64,000 nt of DNA from Shewanella livingstonensis (GCF_003855395.1 NZ_CP034015.1:4164001-4228000), one strand, 5' to 3'; positions 17,042-25,703 are shown, counted from the first letter of the stretch. Translations and numbers: made by a program. Notes: generated by a model from the letters alone, not told the origin.

Positions 17042-19479
17042 ATATATTTATCGTCCCTAGCAATATATTCATCAATCGCTTCCATTCCTAAAAAATCTCT
17101 AAGGTGGTTCGAACGAGAAACATGAGCTATCTTCTTCAATGTCTTTGCTTCAATCTGCCGGATTCTTTCCCGAGTAACACCATACCTAGAACCAACTTCT
17201 TCAAGAGTAAAATCATCCTCGTTATCAATACCAAATCTTAGTTTTAAGATGTTTTTTTCTTTATCTTTTAACTCTTCAAGTAATTTATGTATGTGCATAT
17301 CTCTATCCTGAGAAATCAGTATTTCCTCAGGATTGTCAGCGTCATCAGTTAAATACTCTTCAACCTTTTGATTTTCATCATCAGACTCTAAATATAGAGA
17401 TTTCTGTAATCGCTCTAGCTGTTGACCGGAGATCTCAAGAACAGATGCCAATTCGTCAAAAGTAGGCTCTCGTCCATAAAGAGAAAATAATGATTGGGAT
17501 ACCGAGCTGTATTTATTAATTAGCTCGATCATATGAACGGGTATACGAATTGTCTTAGCTTGATCAGCAATATATCTGGTAATAGATTGCCTTATCCACC
17601 AAGTTGCATAAGTAGAAAATTTGTAACCAAGCTTGTAGTTAAACCTATCCACAGCTTTCATTAGTCCTAAATTACCCTCTTGGATTAGATCCAATAGGTC
17701 AATCCCTCTTCCTTGATATTTATTCGCAATAGTTATTGCCAATTTTAGATTAGCTAATATCATATCGTTCTTTGCGGCAGAGCATATTCTCTGCCCATCG
17801 TAAACGTCTTTCAGTATCTTATTCTTTAATTCACAACTAACAGACACATTATCAGCCAGATCAGAATGTTCAATTTCGTTGGCACAACTGGATATTAAAT
17901 TTTCTAATACATTTTCTGTAAGGATTAAATTCTCAAAAACATTTATAAAACTAGAGCTTACGACATTAACCTCACACGTGTTAATTTCTGCCAACTCTAT
18001 TTTAAGAGTTTTTATATGCTGAAAAATCCTCTCAAATGGGTAAGAATGTTCTAACGGCTCATCATCTAAATCATTTTCATTGAGAAGTTCATCATCTTGA
18101 GTAAATGTATCATTTAATCCGGTGATATATTTCTTTAACTCAGAAGCAGGTTCGTCAGCATTCACGGCCTCATTATAGATTTTAAGAATATACTTATGTG
18201 TGGTTGGAGCATTAGCTAAAGCCTGCATGATCCGCTTCAATCCAGACTCTATAAGCTTACCTATCTCAGCTTCTTGAACCCTAGTTAAAATAGCTCTTTT
18301 CGGTAAACCAGCTAGGTAGTATGTTGTAGGATCATCACGACTAAACAAAGTGTGTTCTAATAATTCAACAGCTTCATTTGTGGAATGCTCTTCATCAATT
18401 GAGATGTGATCACTTTCGGGAATTATTTCAAAAAAGTCATCCAATATAGTAATACCGGACATTTGAAGGATTTGCTTACAATGAAAGACTTTATGAGCTA
18501 ATTTTTCATCGTATTGTTGGAGAATTGTATTATCCTGATCAACTTTAAAATTGTCGCTGTTTTTTACTCCTTTTAAGTTAAGTATTTCGCGAAATAACTT
18601 TGACTCATAGATGCTAGAAACAGAGCTAATTAGCTGCCGTTCACAAATAGACCCTGTGTTAATTACTAAAGAAAAGAATTCCCTGAAACCATCATGAATA
18701 GATTTGCTTCTGAAAAGATCGGTATTAAAGCTTTCTATCTCAGGCAAATCAATAATAATGTCTGACCAATCCTCTCTGTTGTCTACAAGAAAGTGGTTAC
18801 TGATATGATTCTGAGCTACCTGAGCTGAAGCCTTACTCTCAAAATTTTCCTCTGGTTTATCTATATCTGTGAGGATGACCCATCCATCGCTATCTTCATG
18901 TTCACCAACGCCGTCAAGACTAATGAACGTTGTTGGGAAGGTCTCTATTGACCTATGCTTATTTGAATTTATAGGAGCTGTATCTTGAGTATTTGGGGTA
19001 ATATTTTTAAAGCTTTCTTTATCACTAGGGATATCTAAAGCCCCGGATAAATCAATATATGTCTGACTCTCAGTTTCAGGATTTATCAGAGTTATTTCAG
19101 AAACCTTGTTAGGTTGAGCAACTTCTCTTGGATAAGCTACATCTACGTTCTTAGGTGCTTTGAGATTGAGATGACTCACCAAAGTATCATGAATATCATA
19201 ATACATATTTTCTTTAGCGTAATCTTTAGCTTTCTGGCCTTTATTATCTTCAATCTCTGTATCTGCGCCAGCCAATAAAAGCAGCTGACAGATATCGTGA
19301 AGTCCCTTACTAGCGGCAAGCATTAAAGGGGTTGCACCATTATTATCTTTGAGATTAGCAGTAAGAGCTACTTTCAAGTGAGCTCTTACTGCTATTTCTG
19401 AACCAGATAAAATGGCCAGTTTCATTAAGTGTCCAAACTTATTCTTAACTTTCAAATCGGACTCCATGTTAGACTTCAC
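17038..19479 (-). CDS. Ankyrin-repeat/RpoD-like sigma-70 fusion protein
   Basis: An 813-aa fusion. Residues ~15-105 hold ankyrin repeats ([39 protein letters not shown]). An acidic linker follows (~105-230). Residues ~260-380 look like sigma region 1.1, then region 1.2 ([20 protein letters not shown]) and a segment like the sigma-70 non-conserved domain (~400-560). Region 2 (~570-645) is very close to RpoD, including [20 protein letters not shown] and [13 protein letters not shown]; region 3 and region 4 ([20 protein letters not shown], ~753-776) are intact. So it is a whole RpoD-type sigma with a protein-binding front end, not an ECF factor. First gene of the operon, GTG start behind AAGGA. 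It may direct RNA polymerase, or act as a bait for phage proteins that bind sigma-70; both are inference. Confidence 0.9.
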   Translation of the reverse strand: MKSNMESDLKVKNKFGHLMKLAILSGSEIAVRAHLKVALTANLKDNNGATPLMLAASKGLHDICQLLLLAGADTEIEDNKGQKAKDYAKENMYYDIHDTLVSHLNLKAPKNVDVAYPREVAQPNKVSEITLINPETESQTYIDLSGALDIPSDKESFKNITPNTQDTAPINSNKHRSIETFPTTFISLDGVGEHEDSDGWVILTDIDKPEENFESKASAQVAQNHISNHFLVDNREDWSDIIIDLPEIESFNTDLFRSKSIHDGFREFFSLVINTGSICERQLISSVSSIYESKLFREILNLKGVKNSDNFKVDQDNTILQQYDEKLAHKVFHCKQILQMSGITILDDFFEIIPESDHISIDEEHSTNEAVELLEHTLFSRDDPTTYYLAGLPKRAILTRVQEAEIGKLIESGLKRIMQALANAPTTHKYILKIYNEAVNADEPASELKKYITGLNDTFTQDDELLNENDLDDEPLEHSYPFERIFQHIKTLKIELAEINTCEVNVVSSSFINVFENLILTENVLENLISSCANEIEHSDLADNVSVSCELKNKILKDVYDGQRICSAAKNDMILANLKLAITIANKYQGRGIDLLDLIQEGNLGLMKAVDRFNYKLGYKFSTYATWWIRQSITRYIADQAKTIRIPVHMIELINKYSSVSQSLFSLYGREPTFDELASVLEISGQQLERLQKSLYLESDDENQKVEEYLTDDADNPEEILISQDRDMHIHKLLEELKDKEKNILKLRFGIDNEDDFTLEEVGSRYGVTRERIRQIEAKTLKKIAHVSRSNHLRDFLGMEAIDEYIARDDKYI

Positions 19480-19755
19480 TGCTAATCCTTTTGCATCTAA
19501 ATAGACAAATTTACTAAATCCGCGAAGTATTAATTATCTATTTAACTATCAAAAAAAACTTTCTACGATACTAATCTATAGATACTTCAAATACTTATAC
19601 GTGGCAATAGAATTTTTGCAAATTGTTTAGGAAATGGCATCATTTTAAAACACACAGCGCTACAAATGATGTGACCTATACCAAGTAATGTTCTACCACA
19701 TTGAAATTTATCGCAACGTTTAACAAATTGTTCAATTGAATCAGACACCTAAAAT

Positions 19756-19783
19756 TGTGACTTATAGTCCGTAGACCTTAGGC
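19756..19783 (+). promoter_or_regulatory. C-box-like operator upstream of the 68-aa gene
   Basis: TGTGACTTATAGTCCGT matches, from memory, the operator of restriction-modification controller (C) proteins of the Esp1396I type; a degenerate second half (AGACCTTAGGC) follows, as in tandem C-boxes. A -10-like TATGAT (19792-19797) lies downstream while the -35 area is poor, which fits activation by a bound C protein. The distance from TGTGAC to the ATG at 19830 is about 74 nt. A weaker copy (TGTGACCTATACC) is at 19670-19682. No clear gene lies in 19480-19829. Confidence 0.7.
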
Positions 19784-19829
19784 ATCAGAAGTATGATAAT
19801 CACCTCAAACATCATCACTGGAAGCGCCA

Positions 19830-20036
19830 ATGAACAAACTATCTACAATGAATCTTCCACATGAAGAGACATATCTTGGATTTGATATTTTTATTGAATC
19901 GAATCCAGATCAGTATCGTGAAGGCTTTAGCTGGTCGATAAGCAGAGGTGATGATGAGCTTGACTGTGGGTTAGACTTTGAAGTCAATCAAGCGCTTGAA
20001 GCCGCTTATAAGGCTATCGACAAGTTAATGAGCTAA
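19830..20036 (+). CDS. Small hypothetical protein under C-box control
   Basis: A 68-aa acidic protein (ETYLGFDIFIESNPDQYREG, SISRGDDELDCGLDFEVNQA, then a closing helix EAAYKAIDKLM). It has no membrane segment and no motif I recognise; the strand-strand-helix layout could be a small alpha/beta fold. It has a GGAAG ribosome site and a C-box-containing promoter ahead of it, which argues that it is real. It is convergent with the XRE regulator gene, overlapping it by 4 nt. Function unknown. By position it may be a small partner of the adjacent defence operon. Confidence 0.65.
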   Translation: MNKLSTMNLPHEETYLGFDIFIESNPDQYREGFSWSISRGDDELDCGLDFEVNQALEAAYKAIDKLMS

Positions 20037-20275
20037 TCGACAGCCTTAACCATTTTTAGGTGGTTATGAAGTGTTATAACAAAGTCTAATTGGCTGATAC
20101 CCAAAGCCAGAACGATAGTCTCTAGTGAGTCTAAAGTAATATTTCTAACACCACGCTCTACACCAGAAATATAAGTCCTATCTATCCCTGACTTCCTTGC
20201 CAATTGCTCTTGGCTCAAACCAGCCTCAAGACGTAAGCTTTTCAATGTTGATGCTGTTGCCTGCCTAAAAATCAT
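20033..20275 (-). CDS. C-protein-like XRE transcriptional regulator
   Basis: An 80-aa helix-turn-helix protein. The core LRLEAGLSQEQLARKSGIDR followed by TYISGVERGVRNITLDSLE has the wording typical of controller proteins of restriction-modification systems, which time the appearance of the nuclease after DNA entry. No clear Shine-Dalgarno site precedes the ATG; many C proteins are translated from leaderless or short-leader transcripts. A C-box half site (20339-20352) lies 64 nt upstream, so autoregulation is likely. It lies between the two defence modules and points towards the MZA-type operon. The start could be later (for example at residue 11-13), but the HTH would be kept. Confidence 0.85.
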   Translation of the reverse strand: MIFRQATASTLKSLRLEAGLSQEQLARKSGIDRTYISGVERGVRNITLDSLETIVLALGISQLDFVITLHNHLKMVKAVD

Positions 20276-20338
20276 TCACACGCTACTACTGTTGTTAACT
20301 TTTCCCTAGGATCTTCCTATCAAACTAAAAGCTCAACA

Positions 20339-20352
20339 GACTATGAGTCACA
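20339..20352 (-). promoter_or_regulatory. C-box-like operator upstream of the XRE regulator
   Basis: On the minus strand the sequence reads TGTGACTCATAGTC, one base different from the site at 19756. It precedes the XRE start by 64 nt. Matching copies in front of two separate genes support a real operator. The remaining part of 20276-20443 shows no gene. Confidence 0.65.
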
Positions 20353-20443
20353 TAATTAAAAAGACTATTCATCATCGTAGTCGTCTTGTTTGACTCTAAG
20401 CTTTAGCCTTTCACAATATACCTAACTTAGTAACTCATCCAGG

Positions 20444-20977
20444 CTAAGATTGATCTATTGCAAGGTCTGTTGTTTCAACTAATTTTTTAAAAAATATAAG
20501 GCACTTCTTCATATCTGGACGACTGACAAGATGAGTTGCTTGCGTGTCATTGATTGAGCGGTGTACAGCTTCGCCTCTTTTCTTAATCCATTGGTTCAAT
20601 TTAGATCTAGCTTGATCAGCATCGCCATCAATCCAAGTCCATTTTTCTGTCACATCTTGATGTAAAAAACGCTCAAACATTCCCTTCGTATTTTTCGAGT
20701 TTGGAGTATTAAACCACTTCAACTCATTTTCTAAAGTAGATTTAATAAAATTAGCGACCTTCGAACCTTCCAGAGTCCGTAAATCAGCGGTTAACCTTTC
20801 TTCTATGGCATCTTCGACATAGGTTTCCCATGCAGTTAATGTCATGATTAATGCCGCTCGCTTAAGCTCTTCAGGCTCTCTTTCTCTGCCCTCCATCTGG
20901 TTTAAATGATCATAGGCCTGCAAAATTCTTTCGGCGTCTTGAATTGCGTTCTCAAAATGGTCTCTCGCTTTAGACAT
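20444..20977 (-). CDS. HEPN-domain RNase-like protein (MAE_28990/RiboL-PSP-HEPN type)
   Basis: A 177-aa all-helical protein. The helix ALIMTLTAWETYVEDAIEE near residues 42-60 and the motif RGEAVH (Arg134 to His139, the R-x4-6-H signature of HEPN ribonucleases) are typical of the stand-alone HEPN proteins found in toxin-antitoxin and phage-defence loci. These act as dimers, with the Arg and His forming a metal-independent RNase site. It is the last gene after the RavA-like and ViaA-like genes, 16 nt behind the VWA gene and with AAAGGAATA ahead of its start, so it belongs to the same sigma-54-driven transcript. Likely role: RNA-cleaving effector restrained or activated by the MoxR/VWA pair. Confidence 0.82.
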   Translation of the reverse strand: MSKARDHFENAIQDAERILQAYDHLNQMEGREREPEELKRAALIMTLTAWETYVEDAIEERLTADLRTLEGSKVANFIKSTLENELKWFNTPNSKNTKGMFERFLHQDVTEKWTWIDGDADQARSKLNQWIKKRGEAVHRSINDTQATHLVSRPDMKKCLIFFKKLVETTDLAIDQS

Positions 20978-20993
20978 AAGTATTCCTTTACCT

Positions 20994-22580
20994 TTAATTT
21001 TTATTATTTTGAAATTCTAACCAGCTTGAAAACTGATGTAGAGGGTCACAGATTTTGTCCATTGGTGACAAACTGCCTCCAATGACGACACCATGCACGC
21101 TCATTGCGCGTTGCTCTTTACGGTTATTAATCTTTCGAGAAAGTCCTGACGACACAGAAAACTCGCCATCACTAACCAAAAGAATATCGGCCTGTTGCCA
21201 TTGTTGCTCATCACCTCTTTCTAACGCCATATTGAGAGGGCCTTCAACGTCTGTGCCGCCACCGAATGACATCGACAAAAAGAGGATCATTTGCTCAAGC
21301 CCGGCTTTATCTGGTGTCAGTTCCATTTCTTTAACTTCCCCTTTACTGCCGAACAAATAGACAAAGCATGCTCGTTTCTCTTTTTGGGCAACACTGATGC
21401 ACTGCAGAACAAGCGCCTTAGCAACATTCTCTGGGGTCCCAGCCATAGAACCAGAAGTATCTAAACACACAATCATAGGGCCACGATTACGATTTAGCTT
21501 TTCCCCAGAATGGCTTTCTTTGACATCTTGTTCTTGCTCCGTTAGTTGAGTCACCATCTCAGTACCTTCAACGGCATAACTCAGCAGAGCATGTTCAGCT
21601 CTGCGAGCATGCCATAATTTTTTAAGTACTGGGTGTCCAAAAAAAGCAGCTTCTTGTGGCAGCATTCGACTAATAGAGTCTGAACGAGTAATACCTTTGG
21701 TTTCCATCGGCACTAAGGGAGTCTTAATTTCGACATCATGGCGAAAACGAAAAGCCATGCTCATACGTGAAATAATTTCTTCAATGATTGCCTCACCCTC
21801 GGTATCTTTCATTCTTCCCAAGGTTTCAATGACTTCACGCAGTTGTGGGATCTGCTTTACAATCTTTTGCAGCCTAACTAGATTCATCCAGCCATGACTT
21901 TGAAATATTCCTTGAGATAGATCCCAACCAAGACCTGTCACCAATCCCAAATCAGTAAAAACTCCTTCTAACTCTTGCCATATTTCTAGCCTTTCAGACC
22001 AGATACTAGGAAGTTTAAATAATTGTCCACCAGCACTGTTTACTAGCTGAATCCAAGCATTGAGCTCAGCTCGTATTTTAATATCTAAGCGTTGAGCATC
22101 ATTAAGTGCTAAATGCTTTTGTTTTTTTGAAGAACGGCGTTGCTGTTGAATTGCTTCCAATTCAAGTCGTAATTGCTCCAGTGCTTCCTTTTCTGCAATA
22201 ATCGCCAACTGTCGTGATAATGCTGATGTCTGTAGCTGTAAGTCCTCTAGCTTAACTAATAGGTCACTAAGCAAAGCATCGGTTACCTCTGGGTTATCTT
22301 TACAATACCGCGCCACACCTGATGCCTTAATTGAAGTCGCGATTTCTTGTTGTATAACCTCGGGGAGCCATGGGCAAGGTAAAGATATCTCTTCTGCAGC
22401 CAATAGTTGTGAACGTAACAGTGCTATTGACTGACAGCGAATTGTTAAATCGCCACCCGATAAAGTAACCACCGCAGGTACTAGCTCATTCGGCAGTAAA
22501 TCAATAGCAGCAAACTGTTGGTCTAACTGCGCCAACAATCCGACTGAATGCTTCGTCATCGTGGGGTTAGATTCACTCAC
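20994..22580 (-). CDS. ViaA-like VWA-domain protein
   Basis: About 528 aa. The N-terminal two thirds are helical with a predicted coiled-coil stretch (LQLQTSALSRQLAIIAEKEA onward, ~105-155). The C-terminal von Willebrand A domain has the MIDAS metal site DTSGS (Asp374, Ser376, Ser378) and the Thr in FGGGTDVEG. It resembles E. coli ViaA, the partner of the AAA+ protein RavA, in length and layout. GTG 22580 is chosen because AAGGTG lies 6 nt ahead; an in-frame GTG three codons earlier and an ATG at codon 11 of the longer frame also exist. It overlaps the MoxR gene end by 8 nt. VWA partners of MoxR ATPases bind substrates through the metal site. Confidence 0.85.
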   Translation of the reverse strand: MSESNPTMTKHSVGLLAQLDQQFAAIDLLPNELVPAVVTLSGGDLTIRCQSIALLRSQLLAAEEISLPCPWLPEVIQQEIATSIKASGVARYCKDNPEVTDALLSDLLVKLEDLQLQTSALSRQLAIIAEKEALEQLRLELEAIQQQRRSSKKQKHLALNDAQRLDIKIRAELNAWIQLVNSAGGQLFKLPSIWSERLEIWQELEGVFTDLGLVTGLGWDLSQGIFQSHGWMNLVRLQKIVKQIPQLREVIETLGRMKDTEGEAIIEEIISRMSMAFRFRHDVEIKTPLVPMETKGITRSDSISRMLPQEAAFFGHPVLKKLWHARRAEHALLSYAVEGTEMVTQLTEQEQDVKESHSGEKLNRNRGPMIVCLDTSGSMAGTPENVAKALVLQCISVAQKEKRACFVYLFGSKGEVKEMELTPDKAGLEQMILFLSMSFGGGTDVEGPLNMALERGDEQQWQQADILLVSDGEFSVSSGLSRKINNRKEQRAMSVHGVVIGGSLSPMDKICDPLHQFSSWLEFQNNKN

Positions 22581-24078
22581 ATAGTTCACCTTCTAAAATC
22601 GAATCAGCTTGCCGAGTCTCTAGAACGTTCAAAGGGTCCTCGACAGACAGACTTTCAAAACCTTTAATCAGCAGTTTAGCCCTCTTTAGCAAGGTGTTTG
22701 AGTGCTCCTTAGCATGAGATATATTTAATGTGATTTCAGTCTCGAGAGCCTGATCAATCCATATATGGGTGGCAAAAACATTTCCGACTTGCTCAAGCTG
22801 CTCATTGAGTTGACTTAAATGTTTCGATATTGAGTTCTCTAATTCTTTAACACTATTCACACGACTCTGAATATGGCCAATTGAATAGTTATATGTAACC
22901 AAAAATGGTTCGTTTTCTTTGTCCACCATTATTGGTGTTTCATTAGAATTAATGGTCTCCTTATCCCAGCGATCTTTGTAAAGCAATTGCCCATCTTTAT
23001 TTGTTTTTTGTACTTCACTTACAGGTTTGCTCGTTTGTCTACCATTCGCTGTGTGGAAAAGTAGTCGTCCTTTTTCATTGGTTTTCTGTACCTTTTTTAC
23101 GCTTTCTTCGCGTAGCCGCTGTTCCCATGCCAGAAGAGCGGTATTGAGTCTCTCAGAACTAAAATCACCATCCAGTGCAATCGCCTGCTTGTAGAGATCA
23201 AGCAGCCCCTTAAATTCTTCAGGTTTATTCCAAAGGCAATGAGGTAAAATCCATGCATCATAATTACTGATTTCATTCATCCCAGCAGTAAATGCTGATA
23301 CTTTCATTAGTTTAATAACTTTTCGCCAACGACGGTCTGACACATAGATATCTTCACGCTGTAAATGCTCTCTAAACGCCTTACATAGCTCAATGACTGA
23401 AGGTGTTACTAACACCTTTTCAGACAGCTGCTGGACTTCGATGAGATCTTCTAACCTTAGGCGCACCTCTAACTCAGGGTCAAAAGCTGAACCCGATAGC
23501 ATCAGCAAGCTTTGAAAACTCTCGTTCGATACTGGTGCAACAAAACTTCGCAGCATAAATCTGTCATAGAGCGCTGAAAGTTCTTCTCCTTCAGGTAACT
23601 CATTACTAGCCGCTACAACGGAAATTAGAGGCACTTTGTATCTACGATTACCATTGTCAAACTCTCGTTCGTTCAGCAATGTTAGTAAACTATTTAAAAT
23701 GGCACTATTGGCTTTAAATATTTCATCAATAAAAGCAACCGAAGCCTCTGGTAGGTAACCACTGGTTAATCGCTTGTACCTGTCATCTTCCAGCGCTTTA
23801 ATAGACAAGGGACCAAATAGTTCCTCTGGTACAGAAAATCGCGTCAACAAACGCTCAAAGTAGCTAGCCTCAACAAACACACTTTTCAAACGCTTAGCCA
23901 GCTCACTTTTTGCTGTGCCAGGTGGCCCGATTAACAGCACATGTTCACCAGCTAATGCTGCTAATAACATTAGCTTTACTTGCTCATTACGCTCAAGCAG
24001 CCCCTTGTTCATTTCATTAATTAAACTTGCGATTTTTTCTTTGCGTGAAAGTAGGCTAACTGGTGTTTGATTGTTCAA
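22573..24078 (-). CDS. RavA-like MoxR-family AAA+ ATPase
   Basis: A 501-aa AAA+ protein of the MoxR family, RavA branch. Walker A is LLIGPPGTAKSEL (residues 48-60), Walker B is VAFIDEIFKA (114-123), sensor 1 is SVVAASNELP (153-162), and the lid domain follows (~220-300). The C-terminal part, where E. coli RavA has its LARA insertion, holds a duplicated segment: VQKTNEKGRLL (~330) and VQKTNKDGQLL (~356). MoxR ATPases act as chaperones that assemble or remodel complexes with a VWA partner, encoded directly downstream. It is the first gene behind a sigma-54 promoter, and so is probably silent until the CARF-domain activator encoded upstream is triggered. Confidence 0.9.
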   Translation of the reverse strand: MNNQTPVSLLSRKEKIASLINEMNKGLLERNEQVKLMLLAALAGEHVLLIGPPGTAKSELAKRLKSVFVEASYFERLLTRFSVPEELFGPLSIKALEDDRYKRLTSGYLPEASVAFIDEIFKANSAILNSLLTLLNEREFDNGNRRYKVPLISVVAASNELPEGEELSALYDRFMLRSFVAPVSNESFQSLLMLSGSAFDPELEVRLRLEDLIEVQQLSEKVLVTPSVIELCKAFREHLQREDIYVSDRRWRKVIKLMKVSAFTAGMNEISNYDAWILPHCLWNKPEEFKGLLDLYKQAIALDGDFSSERLNTALLAWEQRLREESVKKVQKTNEKGRLLFHTANGRQTSKPVSEVQKTNKDGQLLYKDRWDKETINSNETPIMVDKENEPFLVTYNYSIGHIQSRVNSVKELENSISKHLSQLNEQLEQVGNVFATHIWIDQALETEITLNISHAKEHSNTLLKRAKLLIKGFESLSVEDPLNVLETRQADSILEGELCE

Positions 24079-24136
24079 AGTTTACATCCTTATTTTAAGT
24101 GGCTGTCCGATACAACTTCCGGAATGAAGCTGTAAT

Positions 24137-24153
24137 AGCTAGATTCATGCCAA
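24137..24153 (-). promoter_or_regulatory. Sigma-54 (-24/-12) promoter for the MoxR-VWA-HEPN operon
   Basis: On the minus strand TTGGCATGAATCTAGCT fits the sigma-54 consensus: GG and GC separated by exactly 10 nt (TGGCA-N-TxGC layout). It lies between the activator gene and the MoxR gene, about 60 nt ahead of the MoxR start, where an RpoN promoter is expected. A small palindrome TTCCGGAA sits near the predicted start of transcription. Confidence 0.82.
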
Positions 24154-24168
24154 TGTATAGCGCACTAC

Positions 24169-25644
24169 TTATATCCCTAGTTTTTTAACTCTATTGCTCA
24201 ATGTTTGGTGATTGTTGTAGCCAAGTAATTTTGCTACTTTACTTTTATTCCCATCATGCTGCTCAAGCGCTTTGACAATATAATAACTCTCAACTTCAGC
24301 TAAAATATGACTTATATCAAACCCTTGGTGGATATCTCTATCTAACAGAGACTCTTTTTTACCTTCCATAATAAATAAAGCTTGTCGAATTTCTGCTTCA
24401 TCGATGCAGTCTGAACCAGACCACAGTGCAGCTCGTAGTAACGTCGCCTTCAATTCCCGAATGTTGCCTGGCCATTTGTGTTCTTTGATAACTTTCTTTG
24501 CAAGATAGGAAATATTTTTACCTTTTAATACCGAGTGCTCTTTTGCCAAGATCTGCATTAGTGAATCAACTAAAAAGTCTAAATCACCTTGCCGCATTCT
24601 TAATGGCGGTAATTGCAAGACGCCTATTGCGACTCGATAAAATAAGTCTTCACGAAAGCGACCTTGGGCAACTTCATTTATCAAGTTTTTATTGGTTGCC
24701 GTAATTAATCTAAAATTGCTACTTTGCTCATCAGAACCTCCTAGGCGGGTAAATTTTCCATCTTGCAACACCCTGAGCAACCTTACTTGGACAACAGCAT
24801 CCAATTCGCCAAACTCATCTAGAAATAAAGTTCCGTTATGAGCCTGCTCAAATACACCTGACTTGTCTGAAATGGCTCCAGTAAAGGCTCCACGTTTATG
24901 GCCAAAAAGTATTGAATCAATAAGCTCTGTTGGGAAGGCTCCGCAGTTAACAGCAATAAAAGGCTTATCTTTACGGGTACTGGCATTATGAATCGCTCTA
25001 GCAAACATTTCCTTACCTGTACCACTCTCACCATAAATTAGTACAGGTACATCCTGTTGGGCCAAAATTTGTGCCTGAGACTTTAAGACTTGAAAATCAG
25101 ACTCAATAGTAAGGATGTCATCAAAAGCAGTATCTATAGGTGCTTCTAATCTGGCTAAGTTATTTAATTCGGATTGGTTTAATTTGGTAGCAGCAGGAAC
25201 ATATTTGGCAGATAGCGTAAAAGGTATATTAATGACTTGCACCCCCTGCTCTTTAGACGCTTGATAAAAAGTGCAAGGGAAACGTGTTTTACCCAGCAAA
25301 ACCCAAATAGCCTGCATTGCTGGTGTGCCAGGGCTTAGTAAAATACTTAATTCAGAATCGGACTGTACAACATCTTTCAATAATTGCTCTGCTGCAATAT
25401 AAATGTCTTCGTAATCAATTGGAGAGGAAAGGTTTGCCTTACGAGCATGAACTTTACAATTCACTCTTTCTGACAGAAGGGATACATACGGTTTTATTTC
25501 ATCATCGCTATAGTTATAGATAAGCTCAATAACATCAAATTTAGTTGCTTGAATCGTTGCCCAAATAGGACCCGTCATCTGCCCTTCTGGCATATTTAGA
25601 TCATTTCCACCAATCCAACTAACTAGTAATCTTTGTTTGTTCAT
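24169..25644 (-). CDS. Sigma-54-dependent activator with CARF/RtcR-like sensor domain
   Basis: About 491 aa. The N-terminal ~150 residues (RLLVSWIGGNDL start, LSILLSPGTPAMQAIWVLL near 100-118) form a CARF-like Rossmann domain as in RtcR, which senses RNA-end or oligonucleotide ligands. The central AAA+ domain has Walker A YGESGTGKEMFARA (~204-217), the sigma-54 contact loop GAFTGA (~252-257) and Walker B GTLFLDEFGEL (~271-281). The C-terminus is a Fis-type HTH (NKSKVAKLLGYNNHQTLSNR). All parts needed to activate RpoN promoters are present. It lies directly upstream of a sigma-54 promoter, so its target is almost certainly the MoxR-VWA-HEPN operon. The ORF extends 17 codons further upstream to an ATG at 25695; ATG 25644 begins the sensor domain cleanly. 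Confidence 0.88.
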   Translation of the reverse strand: MNKQRLLVSWIGGNDLNMPEGQMTGPIWATIQATKFDVIELIYNYSDDEIKPYVSLLSERVNCKVHARKANLSSPIDYEDIYIAAEQLLKDVVQSDSELSILLSPGTPAMQAIWVLLGKTRFPCTFYQASKEQGVQVINIPFTLSAKYVPAATKLNQSELNNLARLEAPIDTAFDDILTIESDFQVLKSQAQILAQQDVPVLIYGESGTGKEMFARAIHNASTRKDKPFIAVNCGAFPTELIDSILFGHKRGAFTGAISDKSGVFEQAHNGTLFLDEFGELDAVVQVRLLRVLQDGKFTRLGGSDEQSSNFRLITATNKNLINEVAQGRFREDLFYRVAIGVLQLPPLRMRQGDLDFLVDSLMQILAKEHSVLKGKNISYLAKKVIKEHKWPGNIRELKATLLRAALWSGSDCIDEAEIRQALFIMEGKKESLLDRDIHQGFDISHILAEVESYYIVKALEQHDGNKSKVAKLLGYNNHQTLSNRVKKLGI

Positions 25645-25703
25645 CCCTAAACCCAGCTCATATATCGCCATAGCTATCACTACAGCTACCGTCATTCTAA
25701 TAG

